A stretch of 64,000 nucleotides of DNA from Argopecten irradians (taxonomy: Eukaryota > Mollusca > Bivalvia > Pectinida > Pectinidae): positions 56,059,944 through 56,123,943 of the forward strand of contig NC_091134.1 in NCBI RefSeq assembly GCF_041381155.1. The letters run 5' to 3'. Both the position numbers and the translations under genes were made by a program. The notes beneath the pieces were generated by a model. The model was not told where the DNA came from. It was given only the letters and a program-made list of their open reading frames with translations, and did no database searches. Positions within the stretch are counted from its first letter, which is position 1, and each line of letters opens with the position of its first letter. Shown in pieces: positions 1 to 11,500 of the stretch.

Positions 1-11
1 GCCCGGGCCCG

Positions 12-3000
12 TAGCGCGTCGTCCAAGGATCTCAAAATCTTGACAGGTTCATCAATGCTGCAAAAAATAGTAACACAAAGGCAGGAGGCAAAGTACCAAT
101 TGTGGAACGATCCCCGCGTTCACCGCCAAATGTAAATGACAGGTCAAAAAAACACAAGGACAAGGACAAAAATATTTAATGGGATATACAATATTTTAGG
201 CTTTTTCGGTAATCGACTCCCTTCTACATATTTTGTCCCTTAATACTCAAGGGATACGAGATAAAGGTAAACGAGAACGTCTTAAACAATGGTTAAAACA
301 ACAAAAAGGTTATATATTGTTTTTACAAGAAACTCATTTTACAACAGAAATAATCAACTTACTTCAATATGAATTTACTGGTGATTTATTTCTTTGTAGT
401 AATGGTACTAGTAATAGCAGAGGTGTAGCTATTTTTATAAAGGATTGAAGAAAAAATGGTTATAACATTATTAGTGAACACACAGATGACGACGGACGCT
501 TTATTTTAATAAATATCAACTATAATAATAACATATATACTTTAGTCAACATATATGCACCGAATGAAGTGCACGCGAGAAATCTTTTCTTCAAAAATGT
601 ACAACAAAATGTTGAACGTTTTTCAGAAGGACACATAATCTTGGGTGGTGATTTTAATGATTCCTTCCAAAGTATTGACAGAAAGACAAAAATTAAATTT
701 ACATATACCAAAAAAACAGTAAATGATTTGATAAAACTGACAAAATCATGCCAATTAATTGACATATGGCGTGAAAAAACCCTACATTTTTATAATTTAC
801 CTTGAAGCGTAAGGCAACAGGTGATGTTAGCCGAATGGATTATTGGCTTATCGATAAAAATATGTCAACACTGATAAAATCTTGTTACATCAGACCAGCT
901 ATGATTCGAGGAGGTATTGGATTAAACAACAATATTATAAACGATGAAAGATATGTGCATGCAATAAAAAATGTTTTAAAAAAACCATAATAATTAACAA
1001 ATCTAATACAACGCTAAACAAAAGACAATTGTGGGACGTGTGTAAAATCGATATTAAAGAAATAACAATAGCTTTTCGTACGGACAAATGCAAAAACCAG
1101 AAACAAGAAATTGTAGAATTAGAAAAGAGATTAAAGAATGGAGAAGATGGTGAGATAGAAAAACAATTAGAGGATTTATATGAAAAACGTGCAGTAGGAG
1201 CACAGGTTAGAGCAAGAGCTAAATGGATAGAACATGGTGAGAAACCAACAAAGCATTTTTTAAATTTAGAAAAAAGTAGACAGTCAAAAAAGGTTATACA
1301 TGCAAACAAACCGTGCGTAAAATGAAATTGAGGAAGAGTCCGGGGATGGACGGTTTAACTGTAGAATTTTACAGAACATTTTGGAGCGATGTAGGCGATT
1401 TACTTGTAAACTCTTTAAATGAAGGCTACGCCGAAAGCGAATTTTCAAATATGCAAAAATGTGGAATTTTATCTTTAATACACAAAAAGGGTGACGAGGA
1501 TCTTTTAAAAAATTGGAGGTAAGTGACACTGCTCAATGTCGATTACAAATTAGCTGCTCAAGCTCTATCATTCAGGTTAAAACAAGTTATCAAAAAAATT
1601 ATTAATACAGACCAAAACGGGTATATAAAAAATAGGTTTATTGGTTTCAATATTTGACAAATTCAGGATGTTATAGACCTTCGGAACATTTTAACATTGA
1701 TGCATCTGTTTTATTTTTAGACTTTACTAAGGCCTTTGACACGATTGAATGGGAGTTTATGTTCGCTTCATTAGAAGTATTTGGCTTGGGGGAATCCTTT
1801 ATCAAATGGGTAAAATCTATGTATAATGATGTCTACGGGTATGTTTCTTATAATAACTGGATTTCAGACAGATTTAATATACATCGTGGTATTCGACAAG
1901 GTTGTCCGTTATCTTGTCTACTTTTTATCATAGCGGCCGAAATTATGGCAATTAGGATAGGCTCCAACAAGAATATATGTGGTGTAACGGTAAGGAACAA
2001 ACATTTAAAAATAAGTCAATTAGCAGATGACACAACTTTGAAATATGCTGATATAGTAACGGCCTTAGAGGAAATTGGAATGTTTGGGGAACTTTCTTGG
2101 TTAAAGGGTATTAAAGACAAATCAGAGGGTATTTGGGTAGGGAGAAACAAATTTAGAAATGATGTATATGAGAAAATAACCTGGAGTAGAGGGCAAGTAA
2201 AATCGTTAGAATACTTTTTTGGACTAGATGAATTTGCCTGTCAGAATCGAAACTGGGAGTTAAAATTAGAGGCTATAGAACGTGACATTAAGAATTGGAA
2301 GAAAAGAAAATTAACTATGCTAGGTAGAATTACTGTCGTAAAAGCCCTACTTTTATCTATAATTACAAATATAGCGTCGACTCAAAACATAAGTAAAGTA
2401 CAGATTAGTGTATTGGAAAAGATACTGTTCACCTATATTGGGGACGGAAAAAATGGAAAAAGTTTAGAGAAAGACACTTATCGGTAAACACGAAGACGGC
2501 GGGCTACAAATGATCGATGTGGAATCTCATATATATATGTTAAAAGTGGCATGGGTTAAAAGATTTTTTGATAATGTTGGTGCTAACTGGACCTCTATTC
2601 CATTTTTCTATTTTGATCAATACGATATAGATGGCCTTATTTTCTTATGCAATAAGAGTCATAACTGACCATGTAGTCAACTTTAAATCAGATTTTTACT
2701 TAGATATAATAAATGCGTGGAAAATAGTGGGTTGGATACAAATACAATCCACGAAATTACCTAGATATAAGAAAAGAAATCATTTGGGGCAACAGACATA
2801 TTAAAAACGAGAAATATTCCTTATTATTTCCAAATTGGGTTAAAGATAAACTATTAACAATTGACAATGTAATCGATGATTCTGGAAAAATCTGTGAGAA
2901 GTATATTTTGCAAGCTGACCTCGCAACAGAACTGGATGTCACAGTTTATTATGTTGAAAAAGTCAATTCCAAAGTGGTGGTTACAGGAACCCCAATCTAA

Positions 3001-3290
3001 TTCTTCTATTAATGCAACAATCGCGCATGACGCTTTGAAATTGCAAATAAATACTAAGAGTAGAGAGTGTATTCCTCTTGAAAAACTTACCAATAAAGTA
3101 ATTTATGACTTATTAGTAAAGAATAAGAAAATTAAAGCACATACATTTAATTTTTGGAAAAACAAATTTGAATTGTCAAACGATACTCAATTAAAAACAA
3201 GTCCCAACCAAAAAGTTGTAAAAAAGGAGACATTTGTACTGTTTAAATTACAAGTTTTCTCCCACTGGGGGAGGGTTATTTGTAAATAAC
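12..3290 (+). mobile_element. Degenerate LINE (L1/Tx1-like) retrotransposon, 5'-truncated by window edge
   Basis: Pieces of a non-LTR ORF2 lie in order on the plus strand. The apurinic endonuclease spans about 233-990, with LQETH near its start, GGDFN at about 643 and SRMDYWLI at about 829. A linker follows at 1029-1325 (GAQVRARAKWIEHGE), then reverse transcriptase at 1313-2487 with SPGMDG, FLDFTKAFD, GIRQGCPLS and LADDTTL, the last being the active-site ADD form. A C-terminal piece is at 2876-3289. A Lys-rich open stretch at 12-178 ending HKDKDKNI may be the end of ORF1. The copy is dead: a stop follows FIKD near 446, the frame changes near 805, a segment is missing between the linker and RT (near 1310-1325), and further breaks lie near 1525-1650 and 2490-2870. 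The order of parts and the RT motifs resemble the L1/Tx1 group; the exact clade is uncertain. Confidence 0.85.
1654..2487 (+). pseudogene. LINE reverse transcriptase fragment (fingers/palm)
   Basis: This is the longest open piece of the LINE, 277 codons. It holds the first catalytic Asp (FLDFTKAFD), the RGIRQGCPLS block and the LADDTTL catalytic pair, then a KSEGIWVG block typical of L1-like RTs. The protein would have copied element RNA at a nicked target. The first ATG here is not a biological start, since RT coding begins upstream at about 1313 in another frame. Confidence 0.85.
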
Positions 3291-3299
3291 AGAACAGGC

Positions 3300-4850
3300 G
3301 ATTAAAATAATGTATAGTTTATTGTCATTGAATTGGAATTAATATTAAGTGGCGTACTCCTCCAATAACTGGTCGAAAAGTGAAATATTTACAGTATGTG
3401 TGACCAAAATAGTATACAACGATAATATTTAATTAGTATGCACATAGTGCACAAAATAACATTTCACTGATCTCACAGTGAATACACAATTTGTACATAG
3501 TTTCTGATTGGAATATGAAATGTTTAGCTTGAATACATTTTTCATCACAGTGTATATGAAAATAAAAACACAAAAAGTGTACTCGCAAAACCACTAAATG
3601 GTTTATACATGACAGTACACTCAAATTTATATGTGATAGCTCCATAAAGTTAAAAATCTTTTCAAATTAATCAATTTAATTGAATTTAAACCTATAGAGT
3701 TTTCAATTTCCTGAAGGAATTGTTTTTTCCTATGAAATAGTTAGCGTGCTGTGTCAGGAGGGGACATTACCAGCTGAGTAGCGCGATAATAAAGTATTTG
3801 TTTCTCGCAAATAAAAATGCTCAATCAACATATCAACCATACCTTATCACTTGTAAAATCACCAGTCATCAGAATTCAATTTTTCAAAAATAATCTTAAA
3901 TCTTTTTGCAAAAAAAACAAGTAAAGTGTAGACATGGATTACTGATATCATTTCAAAACGTTATATTTTTAACAATCATTTTCTCATTTGATAGTGTCCA
4001 ACCGGTCGTTCTGAATCACAATTTATCACCAACGAAACGTAGCTGACAATTAGTGATCATATACTCAGACAAAATATGAAATGTATGTAGGTAATATCTT
4101 CCCACTAAGACATAACGACGCAAGTGTGTCAGTTGAGTATACAATACATTTGATGAAACTGGAGTTCATTAAAACATTTTAATAACATAAAAGAAACAAT
4201 GAACACATTCGATAAATTCGTATTCGTATGATAGAAAAATAAAACCTAATACAAATTCTATGTGACACATCAATACTCAAACAAGTTATGCCTTCATTGG
4301 TTTGTTTTAATACAATTAAGGCTATAAACTATTGTAAATATCAAGCCATTTATAATGAAACATTTTTGAAAAACACTTTTCAATTTAATGCATTTTAGAA
4401 TGCCAATGATATCCTTACTTTGGGATGAATTGTTTCTAAAGTTTATTTCTTATTAAAAGATAAGAAACAACTCTAGAAATTACTCTGGTGAAAATCGAAA
4501 CCATTTATACACTATCAAGTATACTGTTGTTTTATAAAACGTGCTGATAGAGTTAATTGAGTAGAATGTGTAGTATCAGTGAGTGTGATCAATTTGTAAC
4601 TTATCTATTTATTAAATTAGGAATTAAATTAGGAATTATTTCAGGATAATTAGTATAATAATAATTATTATTTACTCAGTGTTGATCAATGTGACCAAAG
4701 AATTTTCTTTACACGGTGAAAATTGTAGTATGGAGACTTTAAGTATATTTAGGACACCTTCAAACACGTGAATAAATAGAACAAAGTAAGTCACCCGGTT
4801 TTCCTATTTACAATGGCGACGCCCTATTAATTGATATATTGTGTCAACAT
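3300..4850. other. AT-rich stretch with no recognised feature
   Basis: No coding exon, recognised repeat end or RNA gene was seen. The longest open frame here (minus strand, about 3433-3645, 70 codons) has no family resemblance and lacks splice context. Confidence 0.5.
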
Positions 4851-4860
4851 ACAATGTATA

Positions 4861-6290
4861 TTATACAAATATTTCATGGGTTACTGTACTCTAGTTCATA
4901 ATATTTAACCCGAGTTGATGGTAATCAACAAAAAATATTGCACGAGGCCGAAGTGATAATACTATTTGTTGATTACCACCACCGAGGGGTTATTATGAAC
5001 TAAAGCACAGTAACCCGTGGAATATTTCTTTATTACATAATCATCAGTTGTTTGCAGTTGAATATTTTTATAAAACGAATACGATAATCACTCACCAAAA
5101 CCATCAATACCATGCCGTACGGAAAAGCTTCAAATCCTATTACAGATTGACGTATAGCCCACGTACGTTACGTTGTAACTCCGGTTTGGATGTCTTTTTG
5201 TCTTCTTTCACTTTGTAGACCTACTTGCAGTCTTTTAATCTAATACGTTCGTCGTGACCGTCCTCTACTGATCCAAAATCTAAAAAGCTAGCGCGAAATT
5301 GAGCGTGAACCTTAATGACGTCATGATAACGAAACTCACTGTTACGCGCGATTCCTCAGAAGTTTTCTACATATCTAGACAACGACAGCGAGGTGTTCCT
5401 AAAGTAAGGAATATAACATCTCGAACCGTGCAATATAACGTTTCCATGGAAGCGTGCAATATAACTTCGAACTGTGCAATATAACAATTTTTTATAGAAC
5501 GGTCGGGATAATAGTTGAAATATTATATTTCCTCATATATTGGTTGGTGTAAACATATTATTTAACAATATACAAATATTTCATGGGTTACTGTGCTCTA
5601 GTTCATAATATTTAACCCGAGGTGATGGTAATCAACACATATTATTGCACGAGGCCAAAGGCCGAGTGCAATAAAACATTTGTTGATTATCATCACCGAG
5701 GGGTAAATATTATGAAGTAGAGCACAGTAACCCATGAAATATTTGTTTTATTACATAATCATTTAATCTCATTTTTTTCAATTGTTTTTTATGAATACCG
5801 AAATCACTGATCAAAATCTTCACCATCGTACCGGACTTCAAATCACATTACAGATTACGTAATCCACGGATGCAACTTAACTTCACTTTTCATGTCAAAT
5901 TGCATTCCTTTGAAATATTAGACTTGTATGCAGCCTTTTAATCCAATGCATTCGTCATGTTCGTCCTCTACTTGATAAAACCAACTGTGAAGCAGAGAGT
6001 GCAACGTCTATAACGTGCTTGATTCGAGATCTATAAAGCTGGTGCGAAATTGAGCGTGAGCCTTTGTGACGTCATAATAACGTAACACACCGTTACGCGC
6101 GATTCTTCGGCGAGGTGTTCCAAAAGCCGTGCAATATAACATCTCGAACCGTGCAATATAACGTTTCCATGGAAGCGTGCAATATGACTTCGAACAGTGC
6201 AATATAACAAGGTTTTATTGAACGTTCGGGATAATAGTTGGAAATATTTTATGTCCTCATATATAGATTGGCGTAAACAAATTATGTAGA
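4861..6290. repeat. Foldback family F1, two tandem hairpin-plus-body units
   Basis: Each unit starts with a long palindrome (4861-5042 and 5570-5761). The arms begin ACAAATATTTCATGGGTTAC and the apex is GC-rich, around TTGCACGAGGCC. A body of about 520-530 bp follows. The right arm runs on into TTTATTACATAAT, and the body ends in the inverse, ATTATGTA or a decayed form, so the body is itself bounded by inverted ends. Both bodies carry a TGACGTCA site, a GTTACGCGCGATTC block and a cluster of GTGCAATATAAC motifs near the right end (about 5430-5485 and 6125-6210). A third hairpin begins at about 6291 but is cut off after 35 bases. Confidence 0.7.
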
Positions 6291-6329
6291 TACAAATATT
6301 TCATGGGTTACTGTGCTCTAGTTCATATT

Positions 6330-6690
6330 ATTATATGACTGTGTGTTTTGCTCGCTCTTGATTGGCTGAAACTACACTTTCCCGCCACGATACAACACGA
6401 TATCCACCAGAAAATTCCGAACTATGCATTGTGACGACATCTCAGGTTGATATAAATTTCCGAAACCCCCAGGTCGTACCCAAACATAGAAATCTTGCAT
6501 TGTTACGTCATGTAAAATGACGTCACAATCACTTCACAGGTTGATATAAGATTCCAATGGGTCCAGGTCGTACCCAAATATAGCGTAAAGGGAATTTCCA
6601 TGACGTCAAATATCTATTGTGACGTCATCATTCAGCGAGATGTGTCGGGGAGCCGCAGGTTTACTGGAATCAATGTGACCCTGTCAATAT
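6330..6690. repeat. Short direct duplication with CRE-like sites
   Basis: A block around CAGGTTGATATAA followed by CCAGGTCGTACCCAAA occurs twice (about 6443-6488 and 6537-6585). Three exact TGACGTCA sites lie at 6518, 6601 and 6620. It sits where the third F1 hairpin is interrupted. No coding signal. Confidence 0.45.
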
Positions 6691-6904
6691 TTGTGTGTAC
6701 ATTTTTGTCAGATTTTTCAAATGATAAGTAAACTCTATTACTTGGTGTATTCTCTACTTTATTGATATTATCAACATTCATTTTTCTCTTCGAAATTATT
6801 CAACAGTCAACTATTGAGTATCGGGGAGGGGATTTGCTCAATATCATGAAGAGGAAATACATGTACATATACATGTACTCAAATGGTTTACATTATGTCA
6901 ATGT

Positions 6905-7060
6905 CATATAACAAAACAGATATCGACCTGTTTTCAGGTGGATACGGTGATTTATCAACTCTCGAAAGTGATATAACCCTCGGCCTTCGGCCTCGGGTAA
7001 TATCACTTCCTCGAGTTGATAAATCACCGTATCGACCTGAAAACAGGTCGATATTTGTAT
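6905..7060. repeat. Palindrome nested in the F1 array
   Basis: The arms read GATATCGACCTGTTTTCAGG outward-in, continue through GATTTATCAACTC, and meet at the apex CCTCGGCCTTCGGCCTCGGG. The sequence differs from the F1 hairpin, but size, AT-rich arms and GC-rich apex are alike. It has replaced the left arm of the third F1 unit. Confidence 0.65.
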
Positions 7061-7061
7061 A

Positions 7062-7790
7062 ATATTTAACCCGAGGTGTTGGTAATCAACAAATGTTATA
7101 TTGCACGAGGCCGACACGAGGCCGAAGGCCGTGTGCAATATAATGTTTGTTGATTACCACCACCGAGGGGTAAATATTATGAACTAGAGCACAGTAACCC
7201 ATGGAATATTTGTTTTATTACATAATTACCAGTTTTTCAGTTGAATATTGTTATAAAACGAATACGACAATCACTTAACAAAATCATCAACACCGTAGAA
7301 TTTCTCCCGTACGGAAATGCTTCAAATCCTATTGAAGACTGACGTATAGCACACGAACGTCAGGTTGTAACTCCGGTTTGGATGTCTTATTGTCTTCTTT
7401 CACATTATTAGACCTACATGCAGCCTTTTAATTTAACTCATTCGTCGTGTCCGTCCTCTACTCGATAAACTTCTACATGACTTGCTTGATTCAAGATCTA
7501 TAAAGTTAGCACGAAATTGAGCGTGAACCTTTGAGACGTCATAATAACGTAACTCACTGTTACGCGCGATTCCTCGGAAGTTTTCTACAAAACTAGACAA
7601 CAAATGCGAGGTGTTCCTAAAGCCGTGCAATATTACATCTCGAACCGTACAATATAACGTTTCCATGAAAGCGTGCAATATAACTTCGAACTGTGCAATA
7701 TAACAAGGTTTTATTGAACGGTCGGGATAATAGCTGAAAATATTACATTTCCTCATATATAGATTGGTGTAAACAAATTATGTAATAAAT
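7062..7790. repeat. Foldback family F1, third unit (left arm damaged)
   Basis: The apex and right arm match the other F1 hairpins (right arm about 7150-7226), followed by TTTATTACATAAT and a body of about 560 bp. Four GTGCAATATAAC-like motifs lie at 7624-7705, and the unit closes with ATTATGTAATAAA, the exact inverse of the sequence after the right arm. The first half of the left arm is missing next to the neighbouring palindrome. Confidence 0.65.
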
Positions 7791-7918
7791 GAAAATATCA
7801 ATATTTCGTAAAGCAAATGCCGATACTATTGAAAAAGACATGTAAACAAGAGAATGCTATTGGGCAAATTTAACAATTTTTGGCAACTGAAACGACATAA
7901 ACAGTTGCCACCATTTCT

Positions 7919-7924
7919 TTTATT
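7919..7924 (-). other. Candidate polyadenylation signal of gene A
   Basis: AATAAA on the minus strand, about 320 bases beyond the gene A stop codon. No transcript evidence; the position is merely reasonable. Confidence 0.3.
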
Positions 7925-8244
7925 GTACACAAACAATAATTAATTGATCCAGGTTTTACACGTTGTGTTCAAATAACATTATTCATTGGTTAATGTACAG
8001 TGTAATAACAAACAGATTCTTTAAAAAAATATAACAAATGCAACAAGACGTAAGCGCATGCAAACGTTTGCACCATTGTGCAAACATGATGCTTGTCATG
8101 AAGATCATAACTAAATAAGATACAGTTTAACAGTAAAATTACGATCCGAACATATATGATATAATAATGATAAGATATATGACTAGCTTATAATGAAACT
8201 TACATCAATATTTAATTGTCAAATAGCTCTGTTTACTTCTCATA

Positions 8245-8546
8245 TTAACTAATTAACACAATTCCTTTTGACGGAGAGTGCATATTTTGTCGAAAGAAAT
8301 TCCCAAACCGCTCATATAAATTGATCCCGTCAGCAAGTAGAGGAAATAACCCTACCAGTGACAGAATGATAATTCCGACTGTAGCCACATACAAGGCCGA
8401 TGGTCTTGGGTCACTTGCACACACAAGACTGCGCTTATAAGAGGTAGTATTCTTCGCATCAACTTCTGTATTTTTCTTCAGCACATCCAATCGTTCCGTA
8501 AGCTCTTCCTGTGTAGTAATGACGGGTGTGTAGGTAGTAGGACAAG
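8245..8546 (-). CDS. Gene A last exon: juxtamembrane, transmembrane and tail
   Basis: The exon opens with ACPTTYTP. A charged stretch EELTERLDVLKKN could form a short helix. Then come SLVCASDPRPSALY and a hydrophobic helix (VATVGIIILSLVGLFPLL), ending in a tail of about 25 residues with the last sense codons VLIS. Cys-x-x-DPR just outside the membrane and P...D..N at its inner edge are shared with gene B. Confidence 0.85.
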
Positions 8547-11500
8547 CTGTGAATACATTAGTGGAGATTATTGTTATACATTACAGAATGGAAAGCAAAG
8601 ACAAATCCAAACACAATCACAACCTAAATTCACCAGAATGCTAAATAGAAAAAAAATATATCATCCTCGCACCTTGGACAAGAAAATCTCCTGTGATGCC
8701 CAGTGCAGATGTTTCTATCTTATCCGATCTGTCTCGAACATTGACGTGATCATTGGCGAAGTTTTACCCCATTCATCTTATAGTCCGCGTATGTGACGTC
8801 ATACCGGAATATGTGACGTCACACACTTATAATAAATATTTTTATTAATTTGCAGTCATTATATTACTATGTATTATTAAATTGAGTATTCGAAGAGCAT
8901 ATGAAGTGGATAACAGGCTTTGAGCTTCTCGGGCTTAGATTTAGCAACATTCCAACCTCGGTTAACGCCTCAGTGGGCATTATGTTACGAAGTCTTAGCT
9001 CTCGATTTCAATCACTGCAATAAATAGATTTCCTTATTTTAAATAAATTAAAATGCATATTGCAATCGTTTATTATCAATGATTAGGATTTTTACTATTT
9101 GACCAAGGGAAGAGAATTTTGGGTAAGCGGAAAAGTTAATATCAACGAACTAAAGTCCACATTATTATTTAGTTTGATTAGTTTAACATCCTAGAAACAT
9201 CTAATGTCATTTATGTCAGGTTGTGATGGTGGAAAAACCGCCGACCATGAAACTGTTTCTCATTCGACTTCGCGATCCAGCAGTGAAAGGCTTAAGGTAA
9301 TATATTGGGACATATTAACCGTTCGGCCACTGCGGCACCTCACATTATTAAATGAAAGCCCGAGTATATATTGATATGTGATTGATTAATTAGAAATTCG
9401 CATAAAAGTGGGATAGTCAAAAACGCATAATCGATGGAAGTAACATTATATGTGTTGTTCATTCTGTCTGATATTGTATTAGTGTATTTAGTCTTCATCT
9501 AGTCCCAACTATCTGTCCACAAATACGTGACTACACTAACCACATATCACTAACGCAATCGGTTAACGAGGAACAGTCAACATATACCGTAAGTAACATA
9601 CGTCTGTAATGGAAAAGTCTTATCGAGTAACTACTTCCTCTCAAGACTTCTGAAACTATGAATGCAGTATCCATTTTGTAATCAACAACTACTGATATAT
9701 TGATTCCTGAGGTAAATGCACTTTCTCAGGAACTTTCACCAAAAAGGAAAAAAGTCATAACTCAAATGTCTTGGTCATAGTTTAGATTTAATAATAAAGG
9801 ATTGCTTAGAAAATGCTACTTATATCTTACCTGCGCATACAGGTAGGGTACCTGTCCACACACTTCCCGAACAGGTATGTATCTGATCCCCTGACGTCAT
9901 CGTGTAGCCGCTGTAACATGAGTAGAGAAGTCTACTCCCGTGGGATGTGTCCTCATACAGGAAGTTTGTGTGTGTTACAGCTGTTGGTTGACCACATACA
10001 CCACCTGTTACAGTAGCCGTAGTCTTCACTGTAAATAGCAAAAACGACTCGGCTGTGACTCAATAACACCCATCCTCGGTACTCTAGGGCTATGTCATAG
10101 TAAAACTGAAGGCAGCTCAGCGCAAAAATCTGAACGATTCAAAGGTCTACAAATATCTCCTTTGAAGACTACAAAAAGAGCGACGCCAAACTTCAAAGCC
10201 ACATAGTCAACTTTTGTGCACCGTTATACCGCCCATTTGATGCACATCAAACAACTAAATTACATGTGCTGTTCTGTTGCCTCAAGTTTTACAATGAGAT
10301 AGTCCATGGGGATAGAGATCGTAAGTGATCGGAACCCCTGAAGTATCGAGGATGAATAAAACCATGCTTTAACTTTTTTTAACAGTTAAGAAAGTAAATT
10401 GTTTGAGCAAAATTAAATAAAAAGAAATTGTTCTTATTTGTAATTGGAAGTGATTTATGAGTTTTGTCGGTAGGTATTCCTATTTTTGATTATTTGTTTC
10501 TAAAACATTACCATTGTTTAAAAAATCGAGTTCAATGTTCTGTTTATTCCATGCATTGCCTATCTTTAAGGACCAAGTATAGTTGTTTGATATTTCGACA
10601 ATTACAATTCCAATAACAAAATGTTACATCCATGCTTTATAGCATTTTCAATTCAAAAGTTAAAAGTTGATATGTTACCTGTAGTGGTTGCGCCTTCAGT
10701 AGTTGTGGTTTGTGTTGTAGCTGACGGAGTGGTAGTGGGATGATGAATTGTAGTAGACGGTGGACTTGTAGTTGTTTGCTCGGTAGTCGTGGTAACTGGT
10801 ACATTGGTTGTTTGCTCGGTAGTCGTGGTAAATGGTACTGTGGTTGTTTGCTCGGTAGTCGTGGTATGTGGTGCCGTGGTTGTTTGCTCGGTAGTCGTGG
10901 TAGGTGGCGCTGTGGTTGCTTGCGTGGTAGTCGTGGTAGGTGTCACTGTGGTTGTTTGCTCGGTAGTCGTGGTAGGTGGCGCTGTGGTTGTTTGCGTGGT
11001 TGTCGTGGTAGCCGGTGCTGTGGTTGTTTGCGTGGTAGTGGTCGTAAGAGGAACGGTAGTTGTTGTCTGAGTGGTTGTTGTAGTTACTTCTGCAAAGATG
11101 GTTTGTTTAAAGAAAGAGATTATAAGATAATGTGGGACTCGCCCATCCACTCCAACATTTTACAGTAAGCTTCTAATTGGTCAATGCATTGGAAACGATT
11201 GATAAAATAAGATATTCTGTTGACTCATCAAAAGTGCAAGCCAGTACGTTTAAGAATTGCATCAAAAGACATATCAATCCAAGATTTCAGAAAAAAATGT
11301 GCGAAGGCCATTTAACACACAATATATAATCCTGATGTTCACGAATGTTGAGAAATGGTACGATACGATTAATTCGATGAGAATGGAGGTTAAAAAAGAT
11401 ATAATTTGAAAATTAATCTATTGATGGTAACAATGTTTACCATCAACTTTGAGATTACTTTATACAATAATCAAAGTACTCAAAGTACTGCAAATACAAC

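Noticed and set aside
10740-11168. Plus-strand Cys/Gly and Val-rich frames (93-142 codons)
   Set aside because: Antisense shadows of the Thr-rich exon of gene A.
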